A DNA stretch of 64,000 nt from assembly GCA_000759755.1 (NCBI GenBank), contig BBMW01000009.1:186001-250000 (forward strand), in the 5' to 3' direction. The first letter of the stretch is position 1. Each line of letters opens with the position of its first letter. Made by a program: the position numbers and the translations under genes. This document shows, piece after piece, positions 31,693-40,983 of the stretch. The notes under the pieces were generated by a model, which did no database searches, was not told where the DNA came from, and was given only the letters and a program-made list of their open reading frames with translations. The stretch is from Citrobacter werkmanii NBRC 105721 (GTDB lineage: Bacteria; Pseudomonadota; Gammaproteobacteria; Enterobacterales; Enterobacteriaceae).

Positions 31693-33138
31693 ATGGAACT
31701 TCGAAATAAAAAATTGACCCATGACGAATTCATGACCGAAAGGCATCAGGTGTTGCAAACCTGGGAAACCGGCAAAGACGTTGAGAACTTCGAAGATGGC
31801 GTGAAATACCAGCAATCAATTCCAGACAAGAAGCGCTTTTCCCTCGCTCTGCTGAAGGCCGATCAGGAAGGTAAAACCCTGAGTCAGCCGCGCGCAGGCG
31901 TGGCATTAATGGACGAGCATATTGCACTGCTCAAAACGTTGCAGGAAGAGTGCGATCTTCTGCCAAGCACTATTGATGCCTATACCCGTCTGAACCGCTA
32001 TGAAGAAGCCGCTGTCGGGATCCAGAAATCCATCGAAGCGGGGACTTCCAAGCTGAATGGTTTACCGGTCGTCAATCACGGGGTTGCTGCCTGCCGCCGT
32101 ATGACTGAGTCGCTGGAAAAACCGATCCAGGTTCGCCACGGGACGCCGGATGCGCGTCTGCTGGCAGAAATCGCCATGGCCAGTGGCTTTACCAGCTACG
32201 AAGGCGGCGGTATCTCTTACAACATCCCTTACGCCAAACGCGTCACCCTGGAAAAATCCATCCGCGACTGGCAGTACTGCGATCGCCTGATGGGTCTGTA
32301 CGAAGAGAACGGCATTCGCATCAACCGCGAACCGTTTGGTCCGCTGACCGGCACCCTGATCCCGCCGTTTATGTCCCACTCGGTAGCGATTATTGAAGGT
32401 CTGCTGGCGCTGGAACAGGGCGTGAAGTCAATCACCGTCGGCTACGGTCAGGTCGGTAGCCTGACGCAGGATATTGCCGCTATTCAGGCGCTGCGTGAGC
32501 TGTCCCACGAATATTTCCATAACCACGGCTTCGACGATTATGAACTGAGCACCGTTTTCCACCAGTGGATGGGCGGATTCCCAGAAGATGAAGCGAAAGC
32601 CTTCTCCGTTATCGCCTGGGGCGCAGCGGTTGCCGGTATGTCGGGCGCAACGAAAGTGATCACCAAAAGCCCGCACGAAGCGTTCGGTATCCCAACTGCG
32701 GCAGCGAACGCCCAGGGACTTAAAGCCTCACGCCAGATGCTCAACATGGTCAGTGACCAGAAATTCCCGCAGTGTGCTGCCGTGGAACAGGAAGTCGAGC
32801 TGATCAAGAGCGAAGTCCGCGCGGTGCTGAAAAAAGTCTTTGAACTCGGCAATGGCGACATTGCGCGCGGTACGGTGCTGGCCTTTGAAGCAGGCGTGCT
32901 GGATGTGCCTTTCGCCCCTGCCGCCTGTAACGCCGGGAAGATCCTGCCGGTGCGCGATAACACAGGAGCCATCCGTATTCTCGAAGCCGGTGCCGTTCCG
33001 CTGCCGAAAGACGTTCTCGCCCTGCACCACGACTACGTCGCAGAGCGCGCGCATTTCGAAGGCCGTAAACCTTCTTTCCAGATGGTCATTGATGACATCA
33101 ACGCCGTATCCCACAGTAAATTAATAGGAAGACCATAA
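31693..33138 (+). CDS. glmE: Glutamate mutase epsilon (large, catalytic) subunit
   Basis: Substrate-binding TIM-barrel subunit of glutamate mutase (481 aa, the usual family length). Family stretches such as VNHGVAACRRMTES and IRVRHGTPDARLLAE-like QVRHGTPDARLLAE (about residue 150) are present, and the C-terminal part is complete. The stop overlaps the mal start (TAATG at 33138), so mutase and lyase are translationally coupled. Confidence 0.95.
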   Translation: MELRNKKLTHDEFMTERHQVLQTWETGKDVENFEDGVKYQQSIPDKKRFSLALLKADQEGKTLSQPRAGVALMDEHIALLKTLQEECDLLPSTIDAYTRLNRYEEAAVGIQKSIEAGTSKLNGLPVVNHGVAACRRMTESLEKPIQVRHGTPDARLLAEIAMASGFTSYEGGGISYNIPYAKRVTLEKSIRDWQYCDRLMGLYEENGIRINREPFGPLTGTLIPPFMSHSVAIIEGLLALEQGVKSITVGYGQVGSLTQDIAAIQALRELSHEYFHNHGFDDYELSTVFHQWMGGFPEDEAKAFSVIAWGAAVAGMSGATKVITKSPHEAFGIPTAAANAQGLKASRQMLNMVSDQKFPQCAAVEQEVELIKSEVRAVLKKVFELGNGDIARGTVLAFEAGVLDVPFAPAACNAGKILPVRDNTGAIRILEAGAVPLPKDVLALHHDYVAERAHFEGRKPSFQMVIDDINAVSHSKLIGRP

Positions 33139-34379
33139 TGAAAATTAAACAGGCCCTTTTCACCGCTGGCTACTCCTCATTTTATTTTGACGATCAGCAG
33201 GCCATCAAAAACGGCGCCGGTCATGATGGGTTTATCTATACCGGCTCCCCGGTAACACCTGGCTTTACCTCTGTTCGCCAGGCGGGTGAATGCGTTTCTG
33301 TGCAGTTGGTTCTGGAAAACGGCGCAGTGGCGGTAGGTGATTGTGCTGCGGTGCAATATTCAGGCGCAGGCGGTCGCGACCCGCTGTTCCTGGCTGAAAA
33401 CTTTATCCCTTTCCTCAACGATCACATCAAGCCGTTGCTGGAAGGCCGTGACGTGGATGCTTTCCTGCCAAACGCCCGCTTCTTTGATCAGTTGCGTATC
33501 GATGGTCATCTGCTGCATACCGCGGTCCGTTATGGTCTGTCTCAAGCACTGCTCGACGCGGCCGCACTGGCGACCGGCCGCCTGAAAACTGAAGTGGTGT
33601 GCGACGAGTGGCAACTGCCATGCGTCCCGGAAGCCATTCCATTATTTGGTCAGAGCGGTGATGACCGTTATATCGCCGTCGACAAGATGATCCTCAAAGG
33701 CGTGGACGTTCTGCCGCACGCGCTGATCAACAACGTGGAAGAGAAGCTGGGCTTTAAAGGTGAAAAACTGCGTGAGTATGTGCGCTGGTTGTCTAATCGC
33801 ATCTTAAGCCTGCGCACCAGCGAGCGTTATCACCCGACGCTGCACATTGATGTCTATGGCACTATCGGTCTGATCTTCGATATGGATCCGGTGCGCTGCG
33901 CTGAATATATCGCCAGCCTGGAAGCGGAAGCCCAGGGCCTGCCGCTGTACATTGAAGGTCCGGTGGATGCCGGTAACAAGCCGGATCAGATCCGCATGTT
34001 AACCGCTATTACCAAAGAGCTGACCCGTCTGGGTTCCGGCGTGAAAATCGTTGCGGATGAGTGGTGTAACACCTATCAGGACATCGTGGACTTCACCGAC
34101 GCGGGCAGTTGCCACATGGTGCAGATCAAAACCCCGGATCTGGGCGGTATTCATAACATCGTTGATGCGGTGCTGTATTGCAACAAACACGCAATGGAAG
34201 CCTATCAGGGCGGTACCTGTAACGAAACGGAAATCAGTGCTCGCACCTGCGTACACGTCGCGCTGGCCGCGCGTCCTATGCGCATGCTGGTCAAACCAGG
34301 TATGGGTTTCGATGAAGGTCTCAACATCGTGTTTAACGAAATGAACCGCACCATCGCGTTGTTGCAAACTAAGGATTAA
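33138..34379 (+). CDS. mal: Methylaspartate ammonia-lyase
   Basis: Deaminates (2S,3S)-3-methylaspartate to mesaconate (413 aa, the same length as the studied Citrobacter amalonaticus enzyme). It is an enolase-superfamily TIM barrel: metal ligands Asp238 (HIDVYG), the Glu of YIEGPVD and the Asp of IVADEWCN, and catalytic Lys331 in QIKTPDLGG (codon at 34128). All key residues are intact, so the enzyme should be active. It is followed 3 bp later by the DUF1446 gene. Confidence 0.96.
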   Translation: MKIKQALFTAGYSSFYFDDQQAIKNGAGHDGFIYTGSPVTPGFTSVRQAGECVSVQLVLENGAVAVGDCAAVQYSGAGGRDPLFLAENFIPFLNDHIKPLLEGRDVDAFLPNARFFDQLRIDGHLLHTAVRYGLSQALLDAAALATGRLKTEVVCDEWQLPCVPEAIPLFGQSGDDRYIAVDKMILKGVDVLPHALINNVEEKLGFKGEKLREYVRWLSNRILSLRTSERYHPTLHIDVYGTIGLIFDMDPVRCAEYIASLEAEAQGLPLYIEGPVDAGNKPDQIRMLTAITKELTRLGSGVKIVADEWCNTYQDIVDFTDAGSCHMVQIKTPDLGGIHNIVDAVLYCNKHAMEAYQGGTCNETEISARTCVHVALAARPMRMLVKPGMGFDEGLNIVFNEMNRTIALLQTKD

Positions 34380-34382
34380 GAG

Positions 34383-35753
34383 ATGGCACGCACATTTAAG
34401 ATCTTATCGCCTACGGCTATCCTGGGTTATGGCTTCCCGGAAGAAAGTTTTCGTAAAGCCATGGAAGAGTCACCGGATCTTATTGCTGTTGACGCAGGTT
34501 CCTCCGATCCAGGCCCCCACTACCTGGGGGCAGGTAAACCGTTTACCGACAGGGCCGGTGTGAAACGCGATCTGCGCTATATGATCGTGGCAGGCGTTAA
34601 GAACAACATCCCGGTAGTGATTGGCACGGCCGGTGGTTCAGGCGCCGCTCCGCATCTGGAGTGGTGTCGCCAGATAATCCATGAGATTGCTCAGGAAGAA
34701 AACCTGTCCTTCTCCATGGCGCTGATCCCGTCTGATGTCGACAAAGAGATCGTTCATCAGGCGCTGGATAACGGCAAAATCACCGCGCTCGATTTTGTGC
34801 CTGAACTGACTCACGAGGCAATTGAAGACAGCACCTACATTGTCGCGCAGATGGGCGTCGAGCCTTTCCAGCGTGCGCTGAAAGCCGGTGCGCAGGTGGT
34901 ACTGGGCGGACGTGCTTACGATCCGGCCTGCTTCGCCGCGCTGCCGATTATGCAGGGCTTTGATGAAGGTCTGGCGCTTCATTGCGGTAAGATCCTTGAG
35001 TGTGCCGCCATTGCCGCCACCCCTGGCTCTGGCTCAGATTGTGCGATGGGGATCATTGACGACAACGGCTTTACGCTGAAAGCGTTCAATCCCAAGCGTA
35101 AGTTCACTGAAACTTCCGCGGCGGCGCACACCCTGTATGAGAAGTCCGATCCGTACTTCCTGCCGGGGCCCGGCGGCGTACTGAACCTGAAAGCGTGCAC
35201 CTTCACTCAGGTTAACGAGGGCGAAGTGTATGTCAGCGGTTCACGTCATGAAGAAACGCCGTATGCGTTGAAACTGGAAGGCGCACGTCAGGTTGGCTTC
35301 CGCTGCCTGACTATCGCCGGAACGCGTGACCCGATCATGATTGCCGGAATTGACACCATTCTCGAAGAGGTACAGGCCAGCGTTAAGCGTAACCTCTCGC
35401 TGACTGACGACAGTATCCGTATGACCTTCCACCTGTACGGTAAGAACGGTGTGATGGGCAACCATGAACCGATGAAAACCGCCGGTCATGAGCTAGGGAT
35501 TTTACTGGACGTCGTCGCACCGACGCAGGATATCGCCAACAGCGTTTGCTCGCTGGTGCGCTCTACCCTGCTGCACTACGGCTATGAAAATCGCATTGCG
35601 ACCGCAGGCAACCTCGCCTTCCCGTTCTCGCCATCCGATATTCAGAGTGGACCGGTGTATGAGTTCTCGATCTATCACCTGATTGAAGCGAGCGATGCGC
35701 TGCGTTTTGATTTCCACATTGAACAGGTGACGCCAGAAGGAGTTCAGGCATGA
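34383..35753 (+). CDS. DUF1446 / AtuA-type protein of unknown function
   Basis: A 456-residue soluble protein with no signal peptide. It resembles the AtuA/DUF1446 family (named from acyclic terpene degradation), whose reaction is not known to me. Notable conserved-looking patches are VDAGSSDPGPHYLG near the N-terminus, GTAGGSGAAPHLEWC (about residue 81), LGGRAYDPACFAALP (about 177) and LPGPGGVLNL (about 260). It sits inside the methylaspartate operon, 3 bp after mal and overlapping the DUF4387 gene (ATGA), so it is very likely co-translated and acts in or beside the pathway. Confidence 0.8.
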   Translation: MARTFKILSPTAILGYGFPEESFRKAMEESPDLIAVDAGSSDPGPHYLGAGKPFTDRAGVKRDLRYMIVAGVKNNIPVVIGTAGGSGAAPHLEWCRQIIHEIAQEENLSFSMALIPSDVDKEIVHQALDNGKITALDFVPELTHEAIEDSTYIVAQMGVEPFQRALKAGAQVVLGGRAYDPACFAALPIMQGFDEGLALHCGKILECAAIAATPGSGSDCAMGIIDDNGFTLKAFNPKRKFTETSAAAHTLYEKSDPYFLPGPGGVLNLKACTFTQVNEGEVYVSGSRHEETPYALKLEGARQVGFRCLTIAGTRDPIMIAGIDTILEEVQASVKRNLSLTDDSIRMTFHLYGKNGVMGNHEPMKTAGHELGILLDVVAPTQDIANSVCSLVRSTLLHYGYENRIATAGNLAFPFSPSDIQSGPVYEFSIYHLIEASDALRFDFHIEQVTPEGVQA

Positions 35754-36067
35754 AACACTCAATTTGTTCACTGGCGCAGGTCATTCGTTCCAAAAACGCC
35801 GGGCCGTACGAACTGGTTTTAGATATTTTATTTAAAACCCGTGAAGATTATCAGCGAGTGAAGCGTTCAGAACAATTAACGCCACAGCTTATTGCTGGTT
35901 TATATAATGTCAAACCTGATTTTATTCATAATATTGTCTGGTTTGACCCAGCGAATGCCGTAAAAATTGTCATGCCGCGCGATATTATCTCCGGCAATGT
36001 TGGTGACAATGATGTTTATGGTGCGCAGCAACACGCGCCATTATTAAGTATTGAGTTCGACCTGTAG
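35750..36067 (+). CDS. DUF4387 protein, partner of the DUF1446 protein
   Basis: A small soluble protein of 105 residues, start overlapping the upstream stop (ATGA). Segments LAQVIRSKNAGPYELVLDILF and VKIVMPRDIISGNVGDND are typical of DUF4387 (AtuA-like C-terminal family), which often accompanies or is fused to DUF1446. It has no recognisable catalytic motif and its function is unknown. Probably forms a complex with the preceding product. Confidence 0.8.
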   Translation: MKHSICSLAQVIRSKNAGPYELVLDILFKTREDYQRVKRSEQLTPQLIAGLYNVKPDFIHNIVWFDPANAVKIVMPRDIISGNVGDNDVYGAQQHAPLLSIEFDL

Positions 36068-36160
36068 TAAAAAAACACAATAACAACCATTGGAGCACAG
36101 AATTCAGCTGTATCACAGTGCTTCGAATTATTCATGCGGTTGGTCACAACAGGCGTGCGT

Positions 36161-36182
36161 CTGAACTGCTGTCCGGGTTCAG
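36161..36182 (+). other. Stem-loop between the DUF4387 and symporter genes
   Basis: CTGAAC/GTTCAG arms with a 10-base loop, extended by GC-rich flanks (GCGTGCGT upstream, GCGCGCGC downstream), lie in the 169-bp gap before the symporter. No T-run follows, so it may be a processing or stabilising element within the operon mRNA rather than a terminator. Confidence 0.4.
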
Positions 36183-36236
36183 GCGCGCGCCGCCCTACAC
36201 AATTCCAATTACCAACCTTTATCCGATGGAGTACAC

Positions 36237-37544
36237 ATGAAGAAAATAAGTTTAACGAAGATGATCATATTAGGCCTGATACTCGGCATGATTGCCGGGG
36301 TGGCCATAAATAATATGGTCGCGGCTGAAACGGCAAAATCTTATGCAGCAGATATTTCCATTTTCACCACCATATTCTTACGCATGGTGAAAATGATTAT
36401 CGCCCCATTGGTTATTTCAACTTTGGTTGTGGGTATTGCCAAAATGGGCGATGCCAAAACGCTGGGACGTATATTTTCGAAAACCTTCTTCCTGTTTATT
36501 TGCGCCTCACTGCTGTCAATCGCGCTGGGACTGGTTATCGTTAATATTTTCCAGCCAGGCGCTGGCATCAACTTTGTTCCACATGACGCCGGAGCCGTTG
36601 CCGCCGTTAAGTCTGAGCCATTCACGCTGAAAGTATTCATCTCGCACGCAGTACCAACCAGTATTGTTGATGCGATGGCACGCAACGAAATTCTGCAGAT
36701 CGTCGTCTTCTCAATTTTCCTCGGTTGCAGCCTTGCCGCAATTGGTGAGAAAGCCGAGCCTATCGTGAAGGTTCTGGATTCACTGGTACACGTAATGCTG
36801 AAGCTGACGGGTTACGTCATGCTGTTTGCGCCACTGACCGTTTTTGCCGCTATTTCGGGTCTGATTGCCGAACGTGGTCTGGGTGTGATGGTCAGCGCCG
36901 GGATCTTTATGGGTGAATTCTACCTGACGCTGGGTATGCTGTGGGCGATCCTGATTGGCCTGTCCACCATGATCGTAGGGCCTTGCATCGCGCGTTTAAC
37001 GAAATCAATCCTCGAACCTGCACTGTTGGCCTTCACCACCTCCAGCTCTGAAGCCGCTTTCCCGGGCACGCTGGACAAGCTGGAAAAATTCGGTGTTTCC
37101 TCAAAAATCGCCAGCTTCGTTCTGCCTATCGGTTACTCCTTTAACCTGGTCGGCTCGATGGCGTACTGCTCCTTTGCCACCATATTTATTGCCCAGGCGT
37201 GCAACATCGAATTGAGCATGGGTGAGCAAATCACCATGCTGTTGATTCTGATGCTGACCTCAAAAGGGATGGCGGGCGTACCGCGTGCATCAATGGTGGT
37301 AATCGCCGCCACCCTGAACCAGTTCAACATTCCGGAAGCCGGTCTGATCCTACTGATGGGTGTGGATCCATTCCTCGATATGGGTCGTTCGGCTACCAAC
37401 GTCATGAGTAACGCCATGGGCGCTGCCATTGTGGGTCGTTGGGAAGGCGAACACTTCGGCCAGGGTTGTCGCGGAACTGCGCCAGTGAAGACACCGGAAC
37501 AAGAACGTCCGGTGACCGAACAGTCAGAAGTTGCGATGTCCTGA
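36237..37544 (+). CDS. Dicarboxylate/amino-acid:cation symporter (GltP-like)
   Basis: Inner-membrane transporter of the DAACS/GltPh family (435 aa), probably the glutamate importer of the pathway. The Ser-rich reentrant hairpin is TTSSSEAAFPGT (about residue 262) and the second hairpin is near TSKGMAGVP. The substrate helix reads DPFLDMGRSATN (from residue 377), including the Arg (residue 384) that in GltPh binds the side-chain carboxylate of aspartate. Position 392 is Asn where GltPh has the sodium ligand Asp405, which suggests proton rather than sodium coupling. Substrate is inferred from context. Confidence 0.88.
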   Translation: MKKISLTKMIILGLILGMIAGVAINNMVAAETAKSYAADISIFTTIFLRMVKMIIAPLVISTLVVGIAKMGDAKTLGRIFSKTFFLFICASLLSIALGLVIVNIFQPGAGINFVPHDAGAVAAVKSEPFTLKVFISHAVPTSIVDAMARNEILQIVVFSIFLGCSLAAIGEKAEPIVKVLDSLVHVMLKLTGYVMLFAPLTVFAAISGLIAERGLGVMVSAGIFMGEFYLTLGMLWAILIGLSTMIVGPCIARLTKSILEPALLAFTTSSSEAAFPGTLDKLEKFGVSSKIASFVLPIGYSFNLVGSMAYCSFATIFIAQACNIELSMGEQITMLLILMLTSKGMAGVPRASMVVIAATLNQFNIPEAGLILLMGVDPFLDMGRSATNVMSNAMGAAIVGRWEGEHFGQGCRGTAPVKTPEQERPVTEQSEVAMS

Positions 37545-37612
37545 TAGCGCGCTTATCCGGCCTACAAAACGGTCAATTATCCGTAGGCCGGATAAGGTGG
37601 AACACCGCCATC
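37545..37612. repeat. BIME between the symporter and glutaminase genes
   Basis: Two inverted REP units (CGCTTATCCGGCCTAC and GTAGGCCGGATAAGG...CCGCCATCC). The same REP family as on the backbone occurs inside the accessory operon. Confidence 0.8.
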
Positions 37613-37647
37613 CAGCACGATGATGAACACACCAACAGGATTACACC

Positions 37648-38649
37648 ATGAATAAAACTCTTCTCGGCGTGAGTATTTTTTCCTTCAGCGTTTTGTTTAG
37701 CGCAACGACTCTCGCGCAAACCACGCCGGATTACGCAAAGATTATCAACCAGGCACATCAGAAATATAAAAGTAACAACGATGGCAAAGTCGCCGACTAC
37801 ATCCCTGCCCTGGCGACCTACAGCCCGAAAAATTTTGCCATCACCATTGCCACGGTGGACGGCAAGATCTATCAGGTGGGCGATGTTAACAAGCCCTTCC
37901 CAATGGAATCCCTGAGTAAAGTCTTCACCCTGGCGCTCGCCATGGAACAGCATGGCCCACAGGTAGTCCTGGAGAAACTTGGGGCCAATGCCACCGGCAT
38001 GCCGTTCAATTCAGGTTTAGCGGTAGAACTGACTAAAGGCGCGCCGGAAAACCCGCTGGTAAACGCCGGGGCGATGAGCACCGTTAGCCTGATCGAAGCC
38101 AAAGATAAAACCGATCGCTGGAACAAAATCCTCGACAACCTGAACGTCTGGGCTGATGCCACACTCACCGTGAACGAGCCGGTTTTCAAATCCGAGATGG
38201 AAACCAACCAGCACAACCAGGCGCTGGCGAAGCTGATGGAATCCTATAACAGCTTCTATGGCAACACAGACGACGCTGTCGAAATTTATACCCGTCAGTG
38301 CTCAGTCGATATCACCGTTGAGCAACTGGCCAAAATGGGCGCGGTACTCGCCAACAAAGGCAAATCACCGTTCAACGGTAAGCAATTGCTGAATGAAAAA
38401 TATGTCCCGCAGGTACTGGCTGAAATGGCCATTGCCGGATTGTACGACGGTAGTGGTAAGTGGCTGTACACCGTAGGCATCCCGGCGAAAAGCGGAGTCG
38501 GCGGTGGGATGGTTGCCGTTGTGCCAGGCGAATATGCGATAGCCGTCTATTCCCCGCCGCTGGATGAAGCCGGTAACAGCGTTCGTGCACAGAAAACGAT
38601 CGAATATGTCGCCGAAGCGACCGAAGCGAATGTCTTTTTAGCAAAATAA
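37648..38649 (+). CDS. glsA: Glutaminase A with signal peptide (predicted periplasmic)
   Basis: Hydrolyses L-glutamine to glutamate and ammonia (333 aa; serine-dependent beta-lactamase-like GlsA family). The catalytic S-x-x-K motif is Ser88-Leu-Ser-Lys91, with NPLVNAGAM and SGVGGGM as further family motifs. Unlike the cytosolic E. coli YbaS and YneH (about 310 aa), it carries an N-terminal signal peptide (MNKTLLGVSIFSFSVL..., cleavage near TLA|QTT). It should therefore work in the periplasm and supply glutamate to the adjacent symporter. Confidence 0.9.
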   Translation: MNKTLLGVSIFSFSVLFSATTLAQTTPDYAKIINQAHQKYKSNNDGKVADYIPALATYSPKNFAITIATVDGKIYQVGDVNKPFPMESLSKVFTLALAMEQHGPQVVLEKLGANATGMPFNSGLAVELTKGAPENPLVNAGAMSTVSLIEAKDKTDRWNKILDNLNVWADATLTVNEPVFKSEMETNQHNQALAKLMESYNSFYGNTDDAVEIYTRQCSVDITVEQLAKMGAVLANKGKSPFNGKQLLNEKYVPQVLAEMAIAGLYDGSGKWLYTVGIPAKSGVGGGMVAVVPGEYAIAVYSPPLDEAGNSVRAQKTIEYVAEATEANVFLAK

Positions 38650-38654
38650 CTCTA

Positions 38655-38682
38655 TGCCGGATGGCGCTTCGCTTATCCGGCA
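38655..38682. repeat. REP element between glsA and the fumarase gene
   Basis: TGCCGGATGGCGCTTCGC...TTATCCGGCA is a single perfect REP hairpin. Confidence 0.8.
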
Positions 38683-38709
38683 AACAACACGAAGAGGTGA
38701 GAAGTAAAC

Positions 38710-40362
38710 ATGTCTAAACCATTTGTCTGGCAGGAACTCTTTGTTCAGGGTAAAGATAGTACCGAATATGAATTACTGAGTAATCAGCACGTTACAGTTT
38801 CTGAGTTAGACGGAGAGGAAGTGATTAAGGTTGCGCCAGAAGCGTTAACCTTATTAGCACAGCAGGCATTTTATGAGGCTTCATTCTTCCTGCGCGCCGG
38901 ACATTTGAAACAGATCGCCAGCATTCTGCACGATCCACAGGCCAGCGGTAACGATAAGTATGTTGCATTGCAGCTACTGCGCAACGCTGAAGTTTCGGCC
39001 AAAGGCGTGCTGCCTAACTGTCAGGATACCGGAACGGCAACGATTGTGGCCTGCAAAGGTCAGCATGTCTGGACCGGCGGCGATGACGCAGAAGCGTTAA
39101 GCAAAGGCGTGTATACCACTTTCACCGAAAACAACCTGCGTTATTCGCAAAATGCCCCGCTGGATATGTACACCGAGGTCAATACTCAGACTAACCTGCC
39201 GGCACAAATCGATATCAGCGCCACGCCGGGTAATGAATACCGCTTCCTGTTCGTCAACAAAGGCGGCGGCTCGGCCAACAAAGCGGCGCTGTTCCAGGAA
39301 ACAAAATCCATTCTGCAGCCGGAAAAGCTCACCGCCTTTCTGATCGAAAAAATGAAATCACTGGGCACAGCCGCCTGCCCGCCTTATCACATCGCTTTCG
39401 TCGTTGGAGGCTTGTCTGCCGACCAGGCGCTTAAAGTCGCCAAGCTGGCTTCAACCAAGTATTACGATAACCTGCCCACCAGCGGGAACGAACTGGGTCA
39501 GGCGTTCCGCGATACGGCCCTGGAAGCCGAGTTACTCAATGCCAGCCGCGAGTTTGGTATCGGCGCGCAGTTTGGCGGCAAGTACTTTGCCCACGATATC
39601 CGCGTGATTCGCCTGCCGCGTCACGGGGGGTCTTGTCCTATCGCCATGGCCCTCTCCTGCTCAGCCGACCGCAACATTAAGGCTAAAATTAACAAACACG
39701 GTATCTGGCTGGAGAAACTGGAGCATAACCCGGGCAAGTTCATACCTGATTCCCAACGGGTAGAAAATGGCGCCCAAACCGTACAGTTGGATCTCAACCG
39801 CCCGCTACGCGAGATTCTGCACGACCTGTCCGCTCTGCCTATCGGTACTCGTTTGTCGTTAAGTGGCCCAATTGTTGTCGCCCGTGATATTGCCCACGCT
39901 AACATCAAAGCGCGCCTGGATAACGGCGAACCGATGCCGGAATACATGAAAAAGCATATCGTTTATTACGCTGGTCCCGCCAAAACGCCGGACAATCAGG
40001 CCTGTGGTTCAATGGGTCCCACCACCGGCGGGCGCATGGATGGGTATGTCGATGCTTTCCAGGCACAAGGCGGCAGTCTCATTATGCTTACCAAGGGTAA
40101 CCGCAGCCAGCAGGTCACTGATGCCTGCCATAAACACGGTGGGTTTAGCCTCGGCAGCATCGGCGGCGCCGCGGCCCTGCTTGCACAACAGTACGTGAAA
40201 AGCCTGCACTGCCTGGAATATCCCGAACTGGGAATGGAAGCGGTCTGGATGATGGAAGTTAAAAATATGCCGGCCTTCGTGTTAGTCGACGACAAAGGTA
40301 ATAACTTCTTTAGTCAGTTTGAGCAGCAGCATCGCTGCGCAACCTGTCCGGCAGGACATTAA
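38710..40362 (+). CDS. fumD: Class I fumarase family, probable mesaconase (FumD-like)
   Basis: Oxygen-sensitive [4Fe-4S] hydratase, 550 aa, full length for the FumA/FumB class. Cluster cysteine Cys104 is in LPNCQDTG, with further cysteines in GTAACPPYH and [17 protein letters not shown]; the C-terminal domain has [11 protein letters not shown]. coli O157:H7 FumD, in a comparable glutamate-mutase cluster, is known to act as mesaconase/fumarase, so the expected job here is mesaconate to (S)-citramalate. The gene is preceded by GAGGTGAG and lies 9 bp before the adenosyltransferase gene. Confidence 0.88.
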   Translation: MSKPFVWQELFVQGKDSTEYELLSNQHVTVSELDGEEVIKVAPEALTLLAQQAFYEASFFLRAGHLKQIASILHDPQASGNDKYVALQLLRNAEVSAKGVLPNCQDTGTATIVACKGQHVWTGGDDAEALSKGVYTTFTENNLRYSQNAPLDMYTEVNTQTNLPAQIDISATPGNEYRFLFVNKGGGSANKAALFQETKSILQPEKLTAFLIEKMKSLGTAACPPYHIAFVVGGLSADQALKVAKLASTKYYDNLPTSGNELGQAFRDTALEAELLNASREFGIGAQFGGKYFAHDIRVIRLPRHGGSCPIAMALSCSADRNIKAKINKHGIWLEKLEHNPGKFIPDSQRVENGAQTVQLDLNRPLREILHDLSALPIGTRLSLSGPIVVARDIAHANIKARLDNGEPMPEYMKKHIVYYAGPAKTPDNQACGSMGPTTGGRMDGYVDAFQAQGGSLIMLTKGNRSQQVTDACHKHGGFSLGSIGGAAALLAQQYVKSLHCLEYPELGMEAVWMMEVKNMPAFVLVDDKGNNFFSQFEQQHRCATCPAGH

Positions 40363-40371
40363 GGAGCATCA

Positions 40372-40974
40372 ATGGAAGCGCGAGCCAATAATGACAGACA
40401 CCGCCAGCGTCAGCAGAAACTGAAAGAACAGGTTGATACCCGCGTGGCGGCGGCAACGGAGAAGAAAGGGATCCTGATTGTCTTCACCGGCAACGGTAAA
40501 GGGAAATCCACCGCAGCCTTTGGCACGGCAACGCGCGCGGTTGGTCACGGAAAAACCGTTGGCATCGCGCAGTTTATCAAAGGTCAGTGGGATAATGGCG
40601 AGTACAACACCCTGCAACCGCTCGGCGTTGAATTCCATATTATGGGCACCGGGTTTACCTGGGAAACCCAAAACCGGCAAGCGGATATCGAGGCGGCAAC
40701 GGTAGTCTGGCAAGAAAGTAAGCGCATGCTGGCTGATGCGCATTACGATCTGGTGGTACTGGATGAACTGACTTACATGTTGGCTTACCACTATCTGGAT
40801 ACCCAGGAGGTTCTCAGCGCCATCGAAAATCGCCCTGTCGGACAAAGTGTTATCGTCACCGGACGCGGATGCCACGCACTGTTGCTGGAACTGGCCGATA
40901 CGGTCAGCGAAATTCGCCCGGTCAAGCACGCGTTTGACAGCGGTATTCAGGCGCAGGTGGGAATCGACTGGTAA
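40372..40974 (+). CDS. Cob(I)alamin adenosyltransferase (BtuR/CobO type)
   Basis: Transfers adenosyl from ATP to cob(I)alamin, making the coenzyme needed by glutamate mutase (200 aa, the usual length). The P-loop is FTGNGKGKSTAAFG (about residues 39-52), followed by QFIKGQWDNGEYN, with the later DELTYML and GRGCHALLLELADTVSE motifs. Enterics carry a housekeeping btuR (cobA) near trp, so this is probably a second, pathway-dedicated copy. The 9-bp gap after the fumarase implies co-transcription. Confidence 0.92.
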   Translation: MEARANNDRHRQRQQKLKEQVDTRVAAATEKKGILIVFTGNGKGKSTAAFGTATRAVGHGKTVGIAQFIKGQWDNGEYNTLQPLGVEFHIMGTGFTWETQNRQADIEAATVVWQESKRMLADAHYDLVVLDELTYMLAYHYLDTQEVLSAIENRPVGQSVIVTGRGCHALLLELADTVSEIRPVKHAFDSGIQAQVGIDW

Positions 40975-40983
40975 CTATTCTTT

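Noticed and set aside
30286-33138. Reading glmS and glmL (clostridial mutS/mutL names) as DNA mismatch-repair genes
   Set aside because: The B12-binding D-x-H-x-x-G motif and ASKHA folds identify glutamate mutase components; no mismatch-repair motifs are present.
34383-36067. The DUF1446 protein as a citramalate lyase or CoA-transferase proper
   Set aside because: No motif of those families is visible; kept only as a hypothesis.
36068-36236. Stem-loop as a terminator ending the glm operon
   Set aside because: No T-run follows the stem and the symporter follows in the same orientation; read-through seems more likely.
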